Origin: Paenibacillus borealis
GTDB taxonomy: Bacteria > Bacillota > Bacilli > Paenibacillales > Paenibacillaceae
Assembly (NCBI RefSeq): GCF_000758665.1
Contig: NZ_CP009285.1
Location: 7,626,001-7,690,000, forward strand
Length of the DNA stretch: 64,000 nucleotides
Direction of reading: 5' to 3'
Shown one piece after another: positions 21,662 to 29,952 of this stretch. A program made the translations under genes and the position numbers. Within the stretch, counting starts at the first letter, position 1. Every line of letters begins with the position of its first letter. The notes beneath the pieces were generated by a model. That model had not been told where the DNA came from, did no database searches, and saw only the letters and a list, made by a program, of their open reading frames with translations.

Positions 21662-22762
21662 CTATACGTTGAAGCGGAAATGCATAACGTCGCCGTCCTG
21701 CACCAGATATTCCTTGCCTTCCAGACGCAGCTGGCCGCGTTCTTTGGCACCGTTCATCGAACCTGCTGCTACCAGATCCGTATAAGCTACAACTTCCGCC
21801 CGGATAAATCCGCGTTCGAAGTCTGTATGAATAACCCCGGCTGCTCCAGGCGCTTTGGTTCCTTTACGGATAGTCCACGCACGGACCTCCTGCACGCCCG
21901 CAGTGAAATAGGTGTAGAGGCCGAGCAGTCTGTACGCTGCTTTGATCAGGCGGTTCAGCCCGGATTCCTGCAGACCCAGCTCTTCCAGGAACATCGCCTT
22001 GTCTTCGCCTTCCAGCTCGGCAATCTCCGCTTCCACCTTGGCACTGATCGGCACTACTTCAGCATTCTCAGCCGCTGCGAATTCACGTACCTGCTTCACA
22101 TAAGGGTTCTCTTCAGCAGTCGCCACTTCATCCTCGCCCACGTTCGCTGCATACAGCACCGGCTTCAGGGTCAGCAGGTGAAGATCGCGGATAATCAGAC
22201 GCTCGTCATCGGATAAGTCCAGGCTGCGAGCAGGCTGATCCAGATACAGGGCTTCCTTAACGCGCTCCAGTACTTCTACTTCCTGAGCGAATTTCTTGTC
22301 GCCGCCCTTGATATTTTTGCGGGAACGCTCGATCTTCTTCTCGACGCTCTCGAGGTCAGCCAGAATCAGCTCCAGATTGATCGTCTGAATATCGCTGATC
22401 GGATTCACCTTGCCGTCAACATGGGTTACGTTCTCATCTACGAAGCAGCGGACCACATGAACAATGGCATCCACTTCCCGGATATGAGCCAGGAATTTGT
22501 TGCCCAGACCTTCGCCCTTGCTCGCACCGCGCACGAGTCCGGCAATATCTACGAATTCAAAAGCGGTCGGAACCGTCTTGTGCGGCTGCACCAGCTCTAC
22601 CAGCTTATCCAGACGTTCGTCCGGCACTTCCACGACACCCACGTTCGGGTCGATGGTGCAGAACGGGTAGTTGGCGGATTCCGCCCCCGCTTGGGTTATA
22701 GCATTAAATAATGTCGATTTCCCTACATTGGGAAGTCCAACGATTCCAGCTTTCAAAGCCAT
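21662..22762 (-). CDS. ychF: Redox-regulated ribosome-associated ATPase YchF
   Basis: Obg-related P-loop protein that prefers ATP. Walker A is GLPNVGKST (residues 8-16), switch II region [22 protein letters not shown], the altered G4 motif NVGED in place of NKxD, and a C-terminal TGS-like domain (FFTAG-like [13 protein letters not shown], then [15 protein letters not shown]). 366 aa is the standard length. Transcribed alone, terminated by the hairpin at 21591-21637. Confidence 0.97.
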   Translation of the reverse strand: MALKAGIVGLPNVGKSTLFNAITQAGAESANYPFCTIDPNVGVVEVPDERLDKLVELVQPHKTVPTAFEFVDIAGLVRGASKGEGLGNKFLAHIREVDAIVHVVRCFVDENVTHVDGKVNPISDIQTINLELILADLESVEKKIERSRKNIKGGDKKFAQEVEVLERVKEALYLDQPARSLDLSDDERLIIRDLHLLTLKPVLYAANVGEDEVATAEENPYVKQVREFAAAENAEVVPISAKVEAEIAELEGEDKAMFLEELGLQESGLNRLIKAAYRLLGLYTYFTAGVQEVRAWTIRKGTKAPGAAGVIHTDFERGFIRAEVVAYTDLVAAGSMNGAKERGQLRLEGKEYLVQDGDVMHFRFNV

Positions 22763-22958
22763 TTATATGACAACTCCTATTTTCGGTTGAATTGATCAAC
22801 GCATGAATTACCGAACTGATCTAAACCATTATATATTAGAACAAAATCTCCAGCAACAGCGGATGTCAAGGGGACGTGTCTAATCTGCATACAGTGAGGC
22901 CTTAGCCCGAAATGACTCCGTTACTTTCCCGGACCCCCGGCATATCCATTCAGTAAGA

Positions 22959-23055
22959 AGAAACGGCTTTGTCGTCCTCTGAAAGAGGCGGCATCCGTTT
23001 CTCCAATAATAGAAGGATAATTGATAGCGTGAAACATATAAATTGTTATATTTCA
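22959..23055. repeat. Dispersed 97-nt repeat, copy B
   Basis: Same length and order as copy A at 12058-12154. The first half folds into AGAAACGG...CCGTTTCT with an inner GTCCTC/GAGG(C)GGC stem. It lies in the 404-nt gap 22763-23166, which otherwise shows only a terminator and no gene. Confidence 0.6.
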
Positions 23056-23076
23056 AAAAAGACCCCTCGCGGAGTC
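23055..23076 (-). terminator. Terminator downstream of the acetyltransferase gene
   Basis: Minus strand GACTCC-gcga-GGGGTC followed by six T residues, about 90 nt beyond the stop of the gene at 23167. Confidence 0.75.
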
Positions 23077-23166
23077 TCCATATACGATACGGCTGGCGGG
23101 CACTCGTTCAAAGGCTCCGCCTGTCTGACGGACTAGACTGAAGAGCTGCAGCTAATTACCCTACAC

Positions 23167-23637
23167 CTAGAGTGTTTTGGACATCGTAATATCCGTAACC
23201 AGGAAGCCCATTTTCTTATACAGCTCAAAAGCACGGTCATTCTGGCCAAAGACATGCAGTCCGATCCGGGTCACATTCATCTTCCGGGCCTCTTCATCCA
23301 GCGCAGCCAGTGACTGCTTGCCGTACCCTTTACTCTGGAAAGGTTCAAAAATATAAAAGTCGTAGATGAACGCCTCCCGGACTCCCCGGTTCTCGTTCAC
23401 ATTAAACCAGATGTACCCGGCTTCAGCTTCGCTCTCAACCTCTACTATAGAATAGAGGTAAGCCCCCTCTGTGTAGAGTCCTCTGGGCAGGAAACGTGTC
23501 ATTTCTTCCTGGGACAGTTTCATGGCAGTCTCAGCATCCCAGGCTCCGGCCTTTATTTTGTCCTCTGCGTAATCACGGGTGGATTGTCTTAAGAAAAATT
23601 GAAATGTTGATTCGTCCATTTGGACCAGTTTAATCAT
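23167..23637 (-). CDS. GNAT-family N-acetyltransferase
   Basis: 156-residue single-domain acetyltransferase. The acetyl-CoA binding motif A is FQSKGYGKQSLAALDEEA (Q/RxxGxG/A type, about residues 98-115), preceded by the beta-4 strand FIYDFYIFEPF and followed by GLHVFGQNDRAFELYKKMGF. The substrate cannot be told from sequence. It is directly upstream in position from the IPP isomerase gene's 3' side (43-nt gap), so it may be cotranscribed with fni. Confidence 0.85.
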   Translation of the reverse strand: MIKLVQMDESTFQFFLRQSTRDYAEDKIKAGAWDAETAMKLSQEEMTRFLPRGLYTEGAYLYSIVEVESEAEAGYIWFNVNENRGVREAFIYDFYIFEPFQSKGYGKQSLAALDEEARKMNVTRIGLHVFGQNDRAFELYKKMGFLVTDITMSKTL

Positions 23638-23680
23638 TGTTTTTTAGCCCTTCCTGTAATTCCATATTAATCGGCTTGCT

Positions 23681-24820
23681 CTAACGCCGGATAAGACGCG
23701 GGGTACCGCGCAGGGAAGCAAGATCCGGCGCACCGATGCCGAACATGACCGTGCGCAGCTCCAGTTCAACCTGTGCCAGCGCCCGGTCCAGCGCCTCCTC
23801 GGAGCTGACGGCCGGCCCGAGCAGATTCCGCCCGAAGCCGGCCAGATCGGCCCCCAGCGCCAGCGCCTTGGCGGCATCCACACCATGCTTCAGCCCGCCG
23901 CTGCCGATAAGCGCTCCGCGGGGCGAGATGGCCCGCACCTCGCCGATGCACTCCGCCGTGGGAATCCCCCAGTCCGCGAAGGCCTCCGCCGCAGCACGCC
24001 GCACCGGGTCCGTGCTGCGGAACTTCTCTACCTGGCTCCAGGATGTGCCGCCCGCACCGGCAACGTCGATAAAGGCAGCACCTGCATTATACAGCAGGGC
24101 TGCGGTTTCTCCGTCAATGCCCCAGCCCACCTCTTTGATACCTACCGGCACTTCAAGGTTACGGCATAACGACTCTATCCGTTTCAGCAGGGAGGCGAAG
24201 CCGGTATCTCCCTCCGGCTGGAACACTTCCTGCAGCCCGTTCAGATGCAGAACCAGCCAGTCCGCCCCGGCAATCTCTACCGCGCGGCGGCACTCTTCAA
24301 CACCGAAGCCGTAGGAGAGCTGCACCGCCCCGACATTGGCAATGACCGGAATCGTGGGTGCCTTATCGCGCACATGGAAAGAGGCCGCCAGCTCTGCACG
24401 CTCTACTGCGGCGCGGACAGAACCTACACCGAGGGCCCAGCCCCGGCGCTCGGCTGCTTCGGCGAGCCGGGCGTTAATGTGCCCGGTCGCCTCGCTCCCC
24501 CCGGTCATAGAGCTGATCAGCAGCGGTGTCCGCAGCTTCCGGCCAAGAAATTCGGTACCGAGCCCGATCTCCTCAAAGTTCAGCTCCGGGAGTGCATTGT
24601 GGCGGAACCGGTACTGCTCGAAGCCGGTGGTAATTCCACTGCCGGTAACGTCTTCATTCAGGCAGAGCCGCACATGCTCAATCTTCCGTTCCCCGGTTCT
24701 GGAGTCAGGCAGCAGAGATTTATGGCCCCCAGTATCTGCTGCCTGCGGTGCTGCCCCGTGCTCTGTGCCCGCCTGCTGTTCCGGACTTCGCGGCACACCG
24801 TCCTGCGGCATATGATTCAT
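23681..24820 (-). CDS. fni: Type 2 isopentenyl-diphosphate delta-isomerase (FMN)
   Basis: FMN/NADPH-dependent isomerase balancing IPP and DMAPP for isoprenoid synthesis. TIM-barrel segments include RKIEHVRLCLNEDV, LISSMTGGSEATGHIN, HLNGLQEVFQPEGD (Gln and Glu of the active site), VGIKEVGWG (flavin-contacting Lys), DVAGAGGTSW and LIGSGGLKHG. ATG at 24820 has GGAGG 8 nt away; a farther in-frame start at 24868 is less well placed. An Ala/Gln/Pro-rich tail of about 40 residues precedes the core. Next to the carotenoid operon it supplies, though with its own promoter. Confidence 0.95.
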   Translation of the reverse strand: MNHMPQDGVPRSPEQQAGTEHGAAPQAADTGGHKSLLPDSRTGERKIEHVRLCLNEDVTGSGITTGFEQYRFRHNALPELNFEEIGLGTEFLGRKLRTPLLISSMTGGSEATGHINARLAEAAERRGWALGVGSVRAAVERAELAASFHVRDKAPTIPVIANVGAVQLSYGFGVEECRRAVEIAGADWLVLHLNGLQEVFQPEGDTGFASLLKRIESLCRNLEVPVGIKEVGWGIDGETAALLYNAGAAFIDVAGAGGTSWSQVEKFRSTDPVRRAAAEAFADWGIPTAECIGEVRAISPRGALIGSGGLKHGVDAAKALALGADLAGFGRNLLGPAVSSEEALDRALAQVELELRTVMFGIGAPDLASLRGTPRLIRR

Positions 24821-24919
24821 GCTGTCTTCCTCCGTTCTACCCCTGTATTCATATATGTCCGGTAGCATGAGACGCTACTTATAGGCTGCTTATAGGCTTC
24901 TTAAGCACAAGTACATTTC

Positions 24920-24982
24920 ATTATAGCACAACACCGCCCGGCAGTTGACAGCGGGCGGATTCCTGCTGTCTTTATTGACAGC
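24920..24982 (-). promoter_or_regulatory. fni promoter (extended -10) and hairpins at the crt operon end
   Basis: TGTGCTATAAT on the minus strand gives an extended -10 (TATAAT at 24920-24925). The -35 is weak. Just upstream, CCGCCCG/CGGGCGG (24934-24958) and GCTGTC/GACAGC (24965-24982) form two stems at the end of the crt operon, possibly a weak terminator without a clear T-run. Confidence 0.5.
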
Positions 24983-26447
24983 CGGCAATATACTCACCCA
25001 CCAGCCTTCCGGACAAGGATACAACCGGCGTCCCTCCTCCGGGATGCGTAGTTCCGCCCGCGTACCAGAGTCCCTTAACATCCCTGGAACGGTTCCCCGG
25101 GCGGGAGAAGGTCTGCCTCACCGTATTGGAGGATATCCCGTAAATAGCCCCGCGGTGCGCCAGAGTATCCTCAGCGATATCCCGTGGGGTATACCGCTGC
25201 AGGACATCCGCTTGGGACACCCCTGTGATCCCATGCCCCTCCAGCACGGACAGCACACGTTCCCCGTAGGCAGCGGTTTCTTCGTTCCAGTCACAGGCAG
25301 TGCTCAAATACGGCGCATTGGCCAGTATAAAAAGATTGCTGCCGCCCGGCGGCGCCAGCTCAGGCTCGGAATAACCCGAGTGGCATACATAGACCGCAGG
25401 CTGCTGCGGAGGACGTTTATGCTTAAAGATATCCTTGAATTCCTGTTCATAGTTCTCAGGGAAAAAGACCGTATGGTGCAGCAGGGTATCATATCTGCGC
25501 GGTACTCCCGCCAGCGTCACCAGTCCTGATAAGGACGGCTCGTAGGCTTCAATCTTGCGGTCTGTCATTCCCGGACGGTTGTCTTCGGGCAGCAGCATGC
25601 GGTTAATGCTCAGCACATCACCGCCTGCTATAACAGTCTTGGCCGGATAGAATCCTTGAGCCGTATCCACACCTTCCACAGCGCCGGAAACTACAGAAAT
25701 CCCCGTGACCTCCGTACCTGTAATCAGCTGTACGCCCAGCTCCCCGGCAAGTGTGGCTAAGCCCTTGATCAGCTCATAGGTTCCGCCCCTGACACCATAT
25801 ACGCCTTCCTTGATTTCCAGATGTCCCAGCATGGCAAATATCGAGGGAGCACGATACGGCGAAGATCCGACATATGTGGCATAACGCCCCAGCATAGCCA
25901 GGGTGTTCGGATGACTGAAATAACGGAGCAACAGGGCGTGCAGACTGAGAAAAGGTCTAACGCTCAGCAGGTCCCGCACAAGAGACGGCGATAGCTTATC
26001 CCGCCAGGACAGCAGCAGCCTGTTCAGGAACTGCTGCTCGCTGAGCTGATATAGACGCGAGGCTTCGGCCAGAAAGTCCGGATAACGTACAGCATCTGCA
26101 GGACTATAAGATGCAATCTGCTCCTTCATTGACTCGATATTGCGGGAGAAATCAACGGTCTTGCCGTCTGCGAATACATTCCGGGTCCGCGGTTCAAGTT
26201 CATACAGCTGGACATAGTCCTCCATGCGGGTTCCGGCAAGCTCATACAACGAACTGAAGACATGCGGCATCGTAATGGTGCTCGGACCACGGTCGAACGT
26301 GTATCCTCCCGCTTCAACACGCTGCAGCTTGCCGCCCGGCTGCTGCTGCCGTTCCAGCACGGTTACCTCCCAGCCTTTGACGGCCAGTGTTACCGCGCAG
26401 GACAGCCCGCCGAATCCGGCACCTATAATCACAGCCTTCGGTTTCAT
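24972..26447 (-). CDS. crtP: CrtP/CrtN-type carotenoid oxidase or desaturase (diaponeurosporene-oxygenase-like)
   Basis: FAD-dependent CrtI-family oxidoreductase, 491 aa. The N-terminal dinucleotide fold is IIGAGFGGLSCAVTL; the C-terminal flavin motif is LWYAGGTTHPGGGTPVV. The middle (YVGSSPYRAPSIFAMLGHLE, LLHHTVFFPENYEQEF, RGAIYG) recalls staphylococcal CrtP, which oxidises the terminal methyl of diaponeurosporene, more than CrtN. Start at 26447 overlaps the upstream stop as ATGA; a longer in-frame start at 26561 lies inside the upstream gene and is unlikely. Last gene of the crt operon. Confidence 0.82.
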   Translation of the reverse strand: MKPKAVIIGAGFGGLSCAVTLAVKGWEVTVLERQQQPGGKLQRVEAGGYTFDRGPSTITMPHVFSSLYELAGTRMEDYVQLYELEPRTRNVFADGKTVDFSRNIESMKEQIASYSPADAVRYPDFLAEASRLYQLSEQQFLNRLLLSWRDKLSPSLVRDLLSVRPFLSLHALLLRYFSHPNTLAMLGRYATYVGSSPYRAPSIFAMLGHLEIKEGVYGVRGGTYELIKGLATLAGELGVQLITGTEVTGISVVSGAVEGVDTAQGFYPAKTVIAGGDVLSINRMLLPEDNRPGMTDRKIEAYEPSLSGLVTLAGVPRRYDTLLHHTVFFPENYEQEFKDIFKHKRPPQQPAVYVCHSGYSEPELAPPGGSNLFILANAPYLSTACDWNEETAAYGERVLSVLEGHGITGVSQADVLQRYTPRDIAEDTLAHRGAIYGISSNTVRQTFSRPGNRSRDVKGLWYAGGTTHPGGGTPVVSLSGRLVGEYIAGCQ

Positions 26448-27598
26448 AAATAACGCCTTCCTTTCCATTCGTAGCCTCCCCGGGACCGGCTTCCGCGCCA
26501 GGATGCCATGGCAATCAAGGACAGGCAGAGTATACTGGCGGGCAGAAGCAGACAGAACCATACCGGCTGCCTGCCGGCTGCATCACTGATCCGCTTGATG
26601 GCAATCCCGGTTAGCACAGCAACAGCAGGCATGACTGCAGACGATGGCAGTCCGCTTATGCAATAGTACAAGACTGCAATAACCGGCAGAATATAGAGCG
26701 TTAAGTACATCATAAGCACAGCCAGCAGGAGCACAGGGCTGCGGCCAACACCGGCATAGATATTCTTGCGGTAGCCATTCCACACTTCTCTGGCATTGTG
26801 ATACATCCGCATTGAAGCATGATCTGTGATATCTGCTAGGATTACCGGTTCTCCCGCCCGCTTCACCGCACGGGCCAGCGCCATATCATCGACCAGTTCA
26901 CCACGGATCGATTCATGCCCGCCGCAGCGGGTATAAATGTCCCGGCGGATCAGGATGAAGCCCCCATGCGCCGCAACAAAACGCGGGTCTCTTGAGCTGC
27001 GGACGAGCGGAACCGGCAGGTGGCAGATGACCGTGAAGACCATCAGGGGAACCACCAGCCGCTCCAGCCATGTGCCGGTAACCTGCCGGGGAAATCCAGT
27101 AACCATGCCGCCGCCCTGGGCTTCGGCCGCAGAGAGGGCCGCCTGCAAAGCCCGCGGCTGCAGGCGGACATCCGCATCCAGGAACAGCAGCCAGTCACCG
27201 CCTGCAGCCTCCGCCAGCTGGGCACAGGCATGGGATTTGCCCAGCCAGCCTTCCGGCAGCTCCCGTCCCCGCAGGACACATGCCCTGTCACCAAGGGCTG
27301 CAGCGGCAATCGCTCCGGTTCCGTCCGTCGAAGAATCATCCAGCACTCTGATTTCCACCTCTATCCCGCTGGTGCTGCAAGCCAGCACTGAGGAAAGACA
27401 TTCCGCAATATTACCCGCTTCATTCCGGGCGGGGATCAGCACGGACAAGCGCCGTACTTTGGACGCCGCCATAGGTTGTACTTCTGAATCCCCTGGGCCC
27501 GGCCCAGCCCCCAGTTTAGGAAGCTGCGCTGCATTCCACAGCGCAAACAGCAGCTGGAGCAGCAGTATACCGGATATGATCTGAAAGACCGTGATCAT
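26444..27598 (-). CDS. crtQ: Family 2 glycosyltransferase (carotenoid glycosylation, CrtQ-like)
   Basis: 384-residue membrane-associated GT2. An N-terminal helix (3-20) precedes the GT-A domain: IPARNEAGNIAECLSSVL, the metal-binding FLDADVRL (DxD), VDDMALARAVKRAG, and three C-terminal hydrophobic helices. This is the layout of CrtQ, which glucosylates the carotenoid acid in staphyloxanthin synthesis. Both ends overlap neighbouring crt genes by 4 nt. The sugar and acceptor are inferred from context only. Confidence 0.8.
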   Translation of the reverse strand: MITVFQIISGILLLQLLFALWNAAQLPKLGAGPGPGDSEVQPMAASKVRRLSVLIPARNEAGNIAECLSSVLACSTSGIEVEIRVLDDSSTDGTGAIAAAALGDRACVLRGRELPEGWLGKSHACAQLAEAAGGDWLLFLDADVRLQPRALQAALSAAEAQGGGMVTGFPRQVTGTWLERLVVPLMVFTVICHLPVPLVRSSRDPRFVAAHGGFILIRRDIYTRCGGHESIRGELVDDMALARAVKRAGEPVILADITDHASMRMYHNAREVWNGYRKNIYAGVGRSPVLLLAVLMMYLTLYILPVIAVLYYCISGLPSSAVMPAVAVLTGIAIKRISDAAGRQPVWFCLLLPASILCLSLIAMASWRGSRSRGGYEWKGRRYL

Positions 27599-28335
27599 CC
27601 GCTCCCCCTGCCCGGCCTCAGTATATCAAGCCATTCGTTGGTCGATCTTCCCCGCTTAAGGAGCGGTCTGAATTCTTCCGGCATGTGACCTTTATGATTA
27701 AGGATCTGATTGCGGTGCGCCTCCAGTTGTCCGCCAAGCGCAGCCTCCAGGCTGCGGGCAATGTCTGAGCGGTTCATATCCGCCCAAGGCAGAATCTGCG
27801 GGATTCCGGCCAGCAGCGTTGCTTCCGGTTTGGTATGACGGAACAACCCATGGTATAGCGTTACCGGCACTACAGCAGTCAGCGGGCTAAGGCGCAGAAC
27901 AAGCGCTGCACCCTCTTTCAGGCTCAGCGGACGATGCTCCAGCGGCAGAATTTCGCCTTCCGGATACATCCAGACACGCTCTCCCGCCTGCAGCAGCCCG
28001 GCTGTATACCGCAGTGAAGCCCGCAGGTCACCCGTACTGCCGGAGTTAATAGAATAAGCGCCAAGCTTCCGGAAGAAGGCATATTTGCGCAGCTGCTCCT
28101 CTTCCATCATGAAGTAGTGCCTGCTTCCGGCCAGTTTACCCGCCGCATGATAGGCGAGCAGACCATCCCACCATGAACTGTGATTCATGAGATAGAGAAT
28201 ACCTCTGCCTTCGGCCGTTGCAGGCTGCAAATCCCCGCAAATTCCGATGGAATGGAAATGCCTGCGCAGCAGATAAAGTGAATTATAGCGGTAGAACAAG
28301 CGGTCAAAGCTTCCCGACTTGACGGCTTCCAGCAT
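27595..28335 (-). CDS. PlsC-type acyltransferase of the carotenoid operon
   Basis: 246-residue lysophospholipid-acyltransferase-like protein. The catalytic HX4D motif is NHSSWWDG and the substrate-binding motif is YPEGEI. In staphyloxanthin-type operons an acyltransferase (CrtO) esterifies the sugar; CrtO is a different, multi-helix protein, so this would be a functional analog. It overlaps the cruF-like gene by 32 nt and the glycosyltransferase gene by 4 nt, so co-translation is expected. Confidence 0.78.
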   Translation of the reverse strand: MLEAVKSGSFDRLFYRYNSLYLLRRHFHSIGICGDLQPATAEGRGILYLMNHSSWWDGLLAYHAAGKLAGSRHYFMMEEEQLRKYAFFRKLGAYSINSGSTGDLRASLRYTAGLLQAGERVWMYPEGEILPLEHRPLSLKEGAALVLRLSPLTAVVPVTLYHGLFRHTKPEATLLAGIPQILPWADMNRSDIARSLEAALGGQLEAHRNQILNHKGHMPEEFRPLLKRGRSTNEWLDILRPGRGSG

Positions 28336-29089
28336 AACGCAAGCTCCCTTCAGCCAGAGCAGTGCCTGCTCCGGCGATCACTGCACAACCCGGCAGCCCC
28401 TCTGTAAGACTAACAAGACCGAACAGAATCAGCATCGCCTGGTACAGGCGGGTACCGCGGCGGGCAGCAAGGCAGGTAACCGGCACAGCCGGCAGCAGCA
28501 TGGACAAGGCGGCGCCGGCAATCAGCCAGCCGCCGAAGTTGCTCCAGGGCACCTGATAGAATCCGCCGATTCCTTCCCAGTGCCAGAAGTTCCTGGCATG
28601 GGCAACGGGATCAAGCACCAGATCCAGAAGCACCGTCCAGAATCCGACCTGAACAGCCCGCAGCAGCCGCAAGCGCAAGCCGCGCTGCCCGAAATCATAG
28701 CTGATAAGTACGGCATTGCAGACTACAGCGATCCAGGCGAAGCCCAGTGTAACAGGCACGCCAAACAACAAAGGTCCGAGCACCGCAGAGTAGTGATATT
28801 CGCCGAACAACCGGCCCGAATGAACGCCTGCCCATTCGACAGCCATTCCCCCCACCCAGATCAGGCCAGCAGCACGCCATATTGAATGTTTACGGCGGCG
28901 TTCAGCTTCAATGACTGACCAGTCAGACATGAAGGGCCATGCTTGCCCTGCAGATAATAAATGCGCAGCATATGCAGCATACAAGACCAGAAATAAACCA
29001 TTCGAGAAACGCAGACTTTCCGGAATCCCCAACCAGATCAGCAGCAGAGCGCCGATGGCATACCAGATCCAAAACAGGGTTCTGATCAT
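28304..29089 (-). CDS. cruF: CruF-like carotenoid hydratase (DUF422 membrane protein)
   Basis: 261-residue protein with seven or eight predicted helices. Conserved-looking polar positions in membrane segments are GVHSGRLFGEYHYS, LLDLVLDPVAHARNFWHWE and GGFYQVPWSNFGGWL, which match the carotenoid biosynthesis family that includes CruF (1',2'-hydratase) and the C50 enzyme. Presence of a hydratase suggests that one end of the carotenoid carries a tertiary hydroxyl, possibly the glycosylation site. It lies 2 nt after the synthase gene. Confidence 0.8.
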   Translation of the reverse strand: MIRTLFWIWYAIGALLLIWLGIPESLRFSNGLFLVLYAAYAAHLLSAGQAWPFMSDWSVIEAERRRKHSIWRAAGLIWVGGMAVEWAGVHSGRLFGEYHYSAVLGPLLFGVPVTLGFAWIAVVCNAVLISYDFGQRGLRLRLLRAVQVGFWTVLLDLVLDPVAHARNFWHWEGIGGFYQVPWSNFGGWLIAGAALSMLLPAVPVTCLAARRGTRLYQAMLILFGLVSLTEGLPGCAVIAGAGTALAEGSLRYAGSRQVGKL

Positions 29090-29091
29090 AA

Positions 29092-29952
29092 TTACACCAC
29101 CACGGTTTGTATACCGGTATAGCGCACAACCGTACGCCGGAACAGCTTGAGCTTGGCTTCATCGCTGACATAAGACCGCTTGTGGAATACGTCATAACCG
29201 TCACCCTCTACCGCATCAAGGATGGCGGCATAGAAGGCGGCCGCGAGTTCAATTGCCATGCCGCTCTCCCAAGGATACGTATGCACATTCTCCAGTCCTT
29301 TTTCAAACCAGTGCAGCGCCTCGGCCCTGAGCTCCTCAAGCACAGCGATAAACGGCTCATTAACCTCTCCGGCTTCCAGCTCCTGCTGGCTGTATCCCTG
29401 TCTCTCCATGACTTCAAGCGGAACATATCTTCGTCCTCTCCGCAGGTCCTCGCCCACATCGCGGATAATATTCACCAGCTGCATGCCTATACCCAGAGAT
29501 ATCCCTGCGGCCCGTGCCGCTTCATTCTGATCATCCCGCAGAACGGGCAGCAGCATTTCCCCGACGGTCCCCGCTACAAGATAGCAATAGCTCTTCAGCT
29601 GCTCCAGCGTTTCATACCGGGTGAAGGAGAGATCTCTGATCTGGCCTTCCATCTGCAGATGAAAAGGCTCACGCTGAAGCTGCGGGAAGCTGCTGAACAG
29701 CCAGCGCAGCGCCGGCCAGATGAAATGTCCGTCTGCCGCCTCTAGATCACTGAAATGCGCCTTCAATTCATGAATGCTGTACGGCGAGCTGTCAGGCTCA
29801 TCCACACTGTCATCAATAATCCGGCAGAAGGCATAAATAACATGTACCGCCTCACGCCTGGGACTTGGCAGAAAATTAAAAGCCTTATAAAAAGAAGTAG
29901 ACCCTTTCTTCATCAGCTCTTCGCATTGCTGCAATATCCCTTCATTCACCAT
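29092..29952 (-). CDS. crtM: Phytoene/dehydrosqualene synthase
   Basis: Head-to-head prenyl diphosphate condensing enzyme, 286 aa. Both aspartate-rich motifs are present: CRIIDDSVDE (about residue 45) and NIIRDVGEDLRRGRRYVP (about residue 165). YAFCR and the GTVGEM segment are typical. Whether it uses two FPP (C30, CrtM) or two GGPP (C40, CrtB) cannot be decided from sequence; the CrtN/CrtP-like partners favour C30. Overlaps the upstream desaturase by 11 nt. Confidence 0.9.
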   Translation of the reverse strand: MVNEGILQQCEELMKKGSTSFYKAFNFLPSPRREAVHVIYAFCRIIDDSVDEPDSSPYSIHELKAHFSDLEAADGHFIWPALRWLFSSFPQLQREPFHLQMEGQIRDLSFTRYETLEQLKSYCYLVAGTVGEMLLPVLRDDQNEAARAAGISLGIGMQLVNIIRDVGEDLRRGRRYVPLEVMERQGYSQQELEAGEVNEPFIAVLEELRAEALHWFEKGLENVHTYPWESGMAIELAAAFYAAILDAVEGDGYDVFHKRSYVSDEAKLKLFRRTVVRYTGIQTVVV

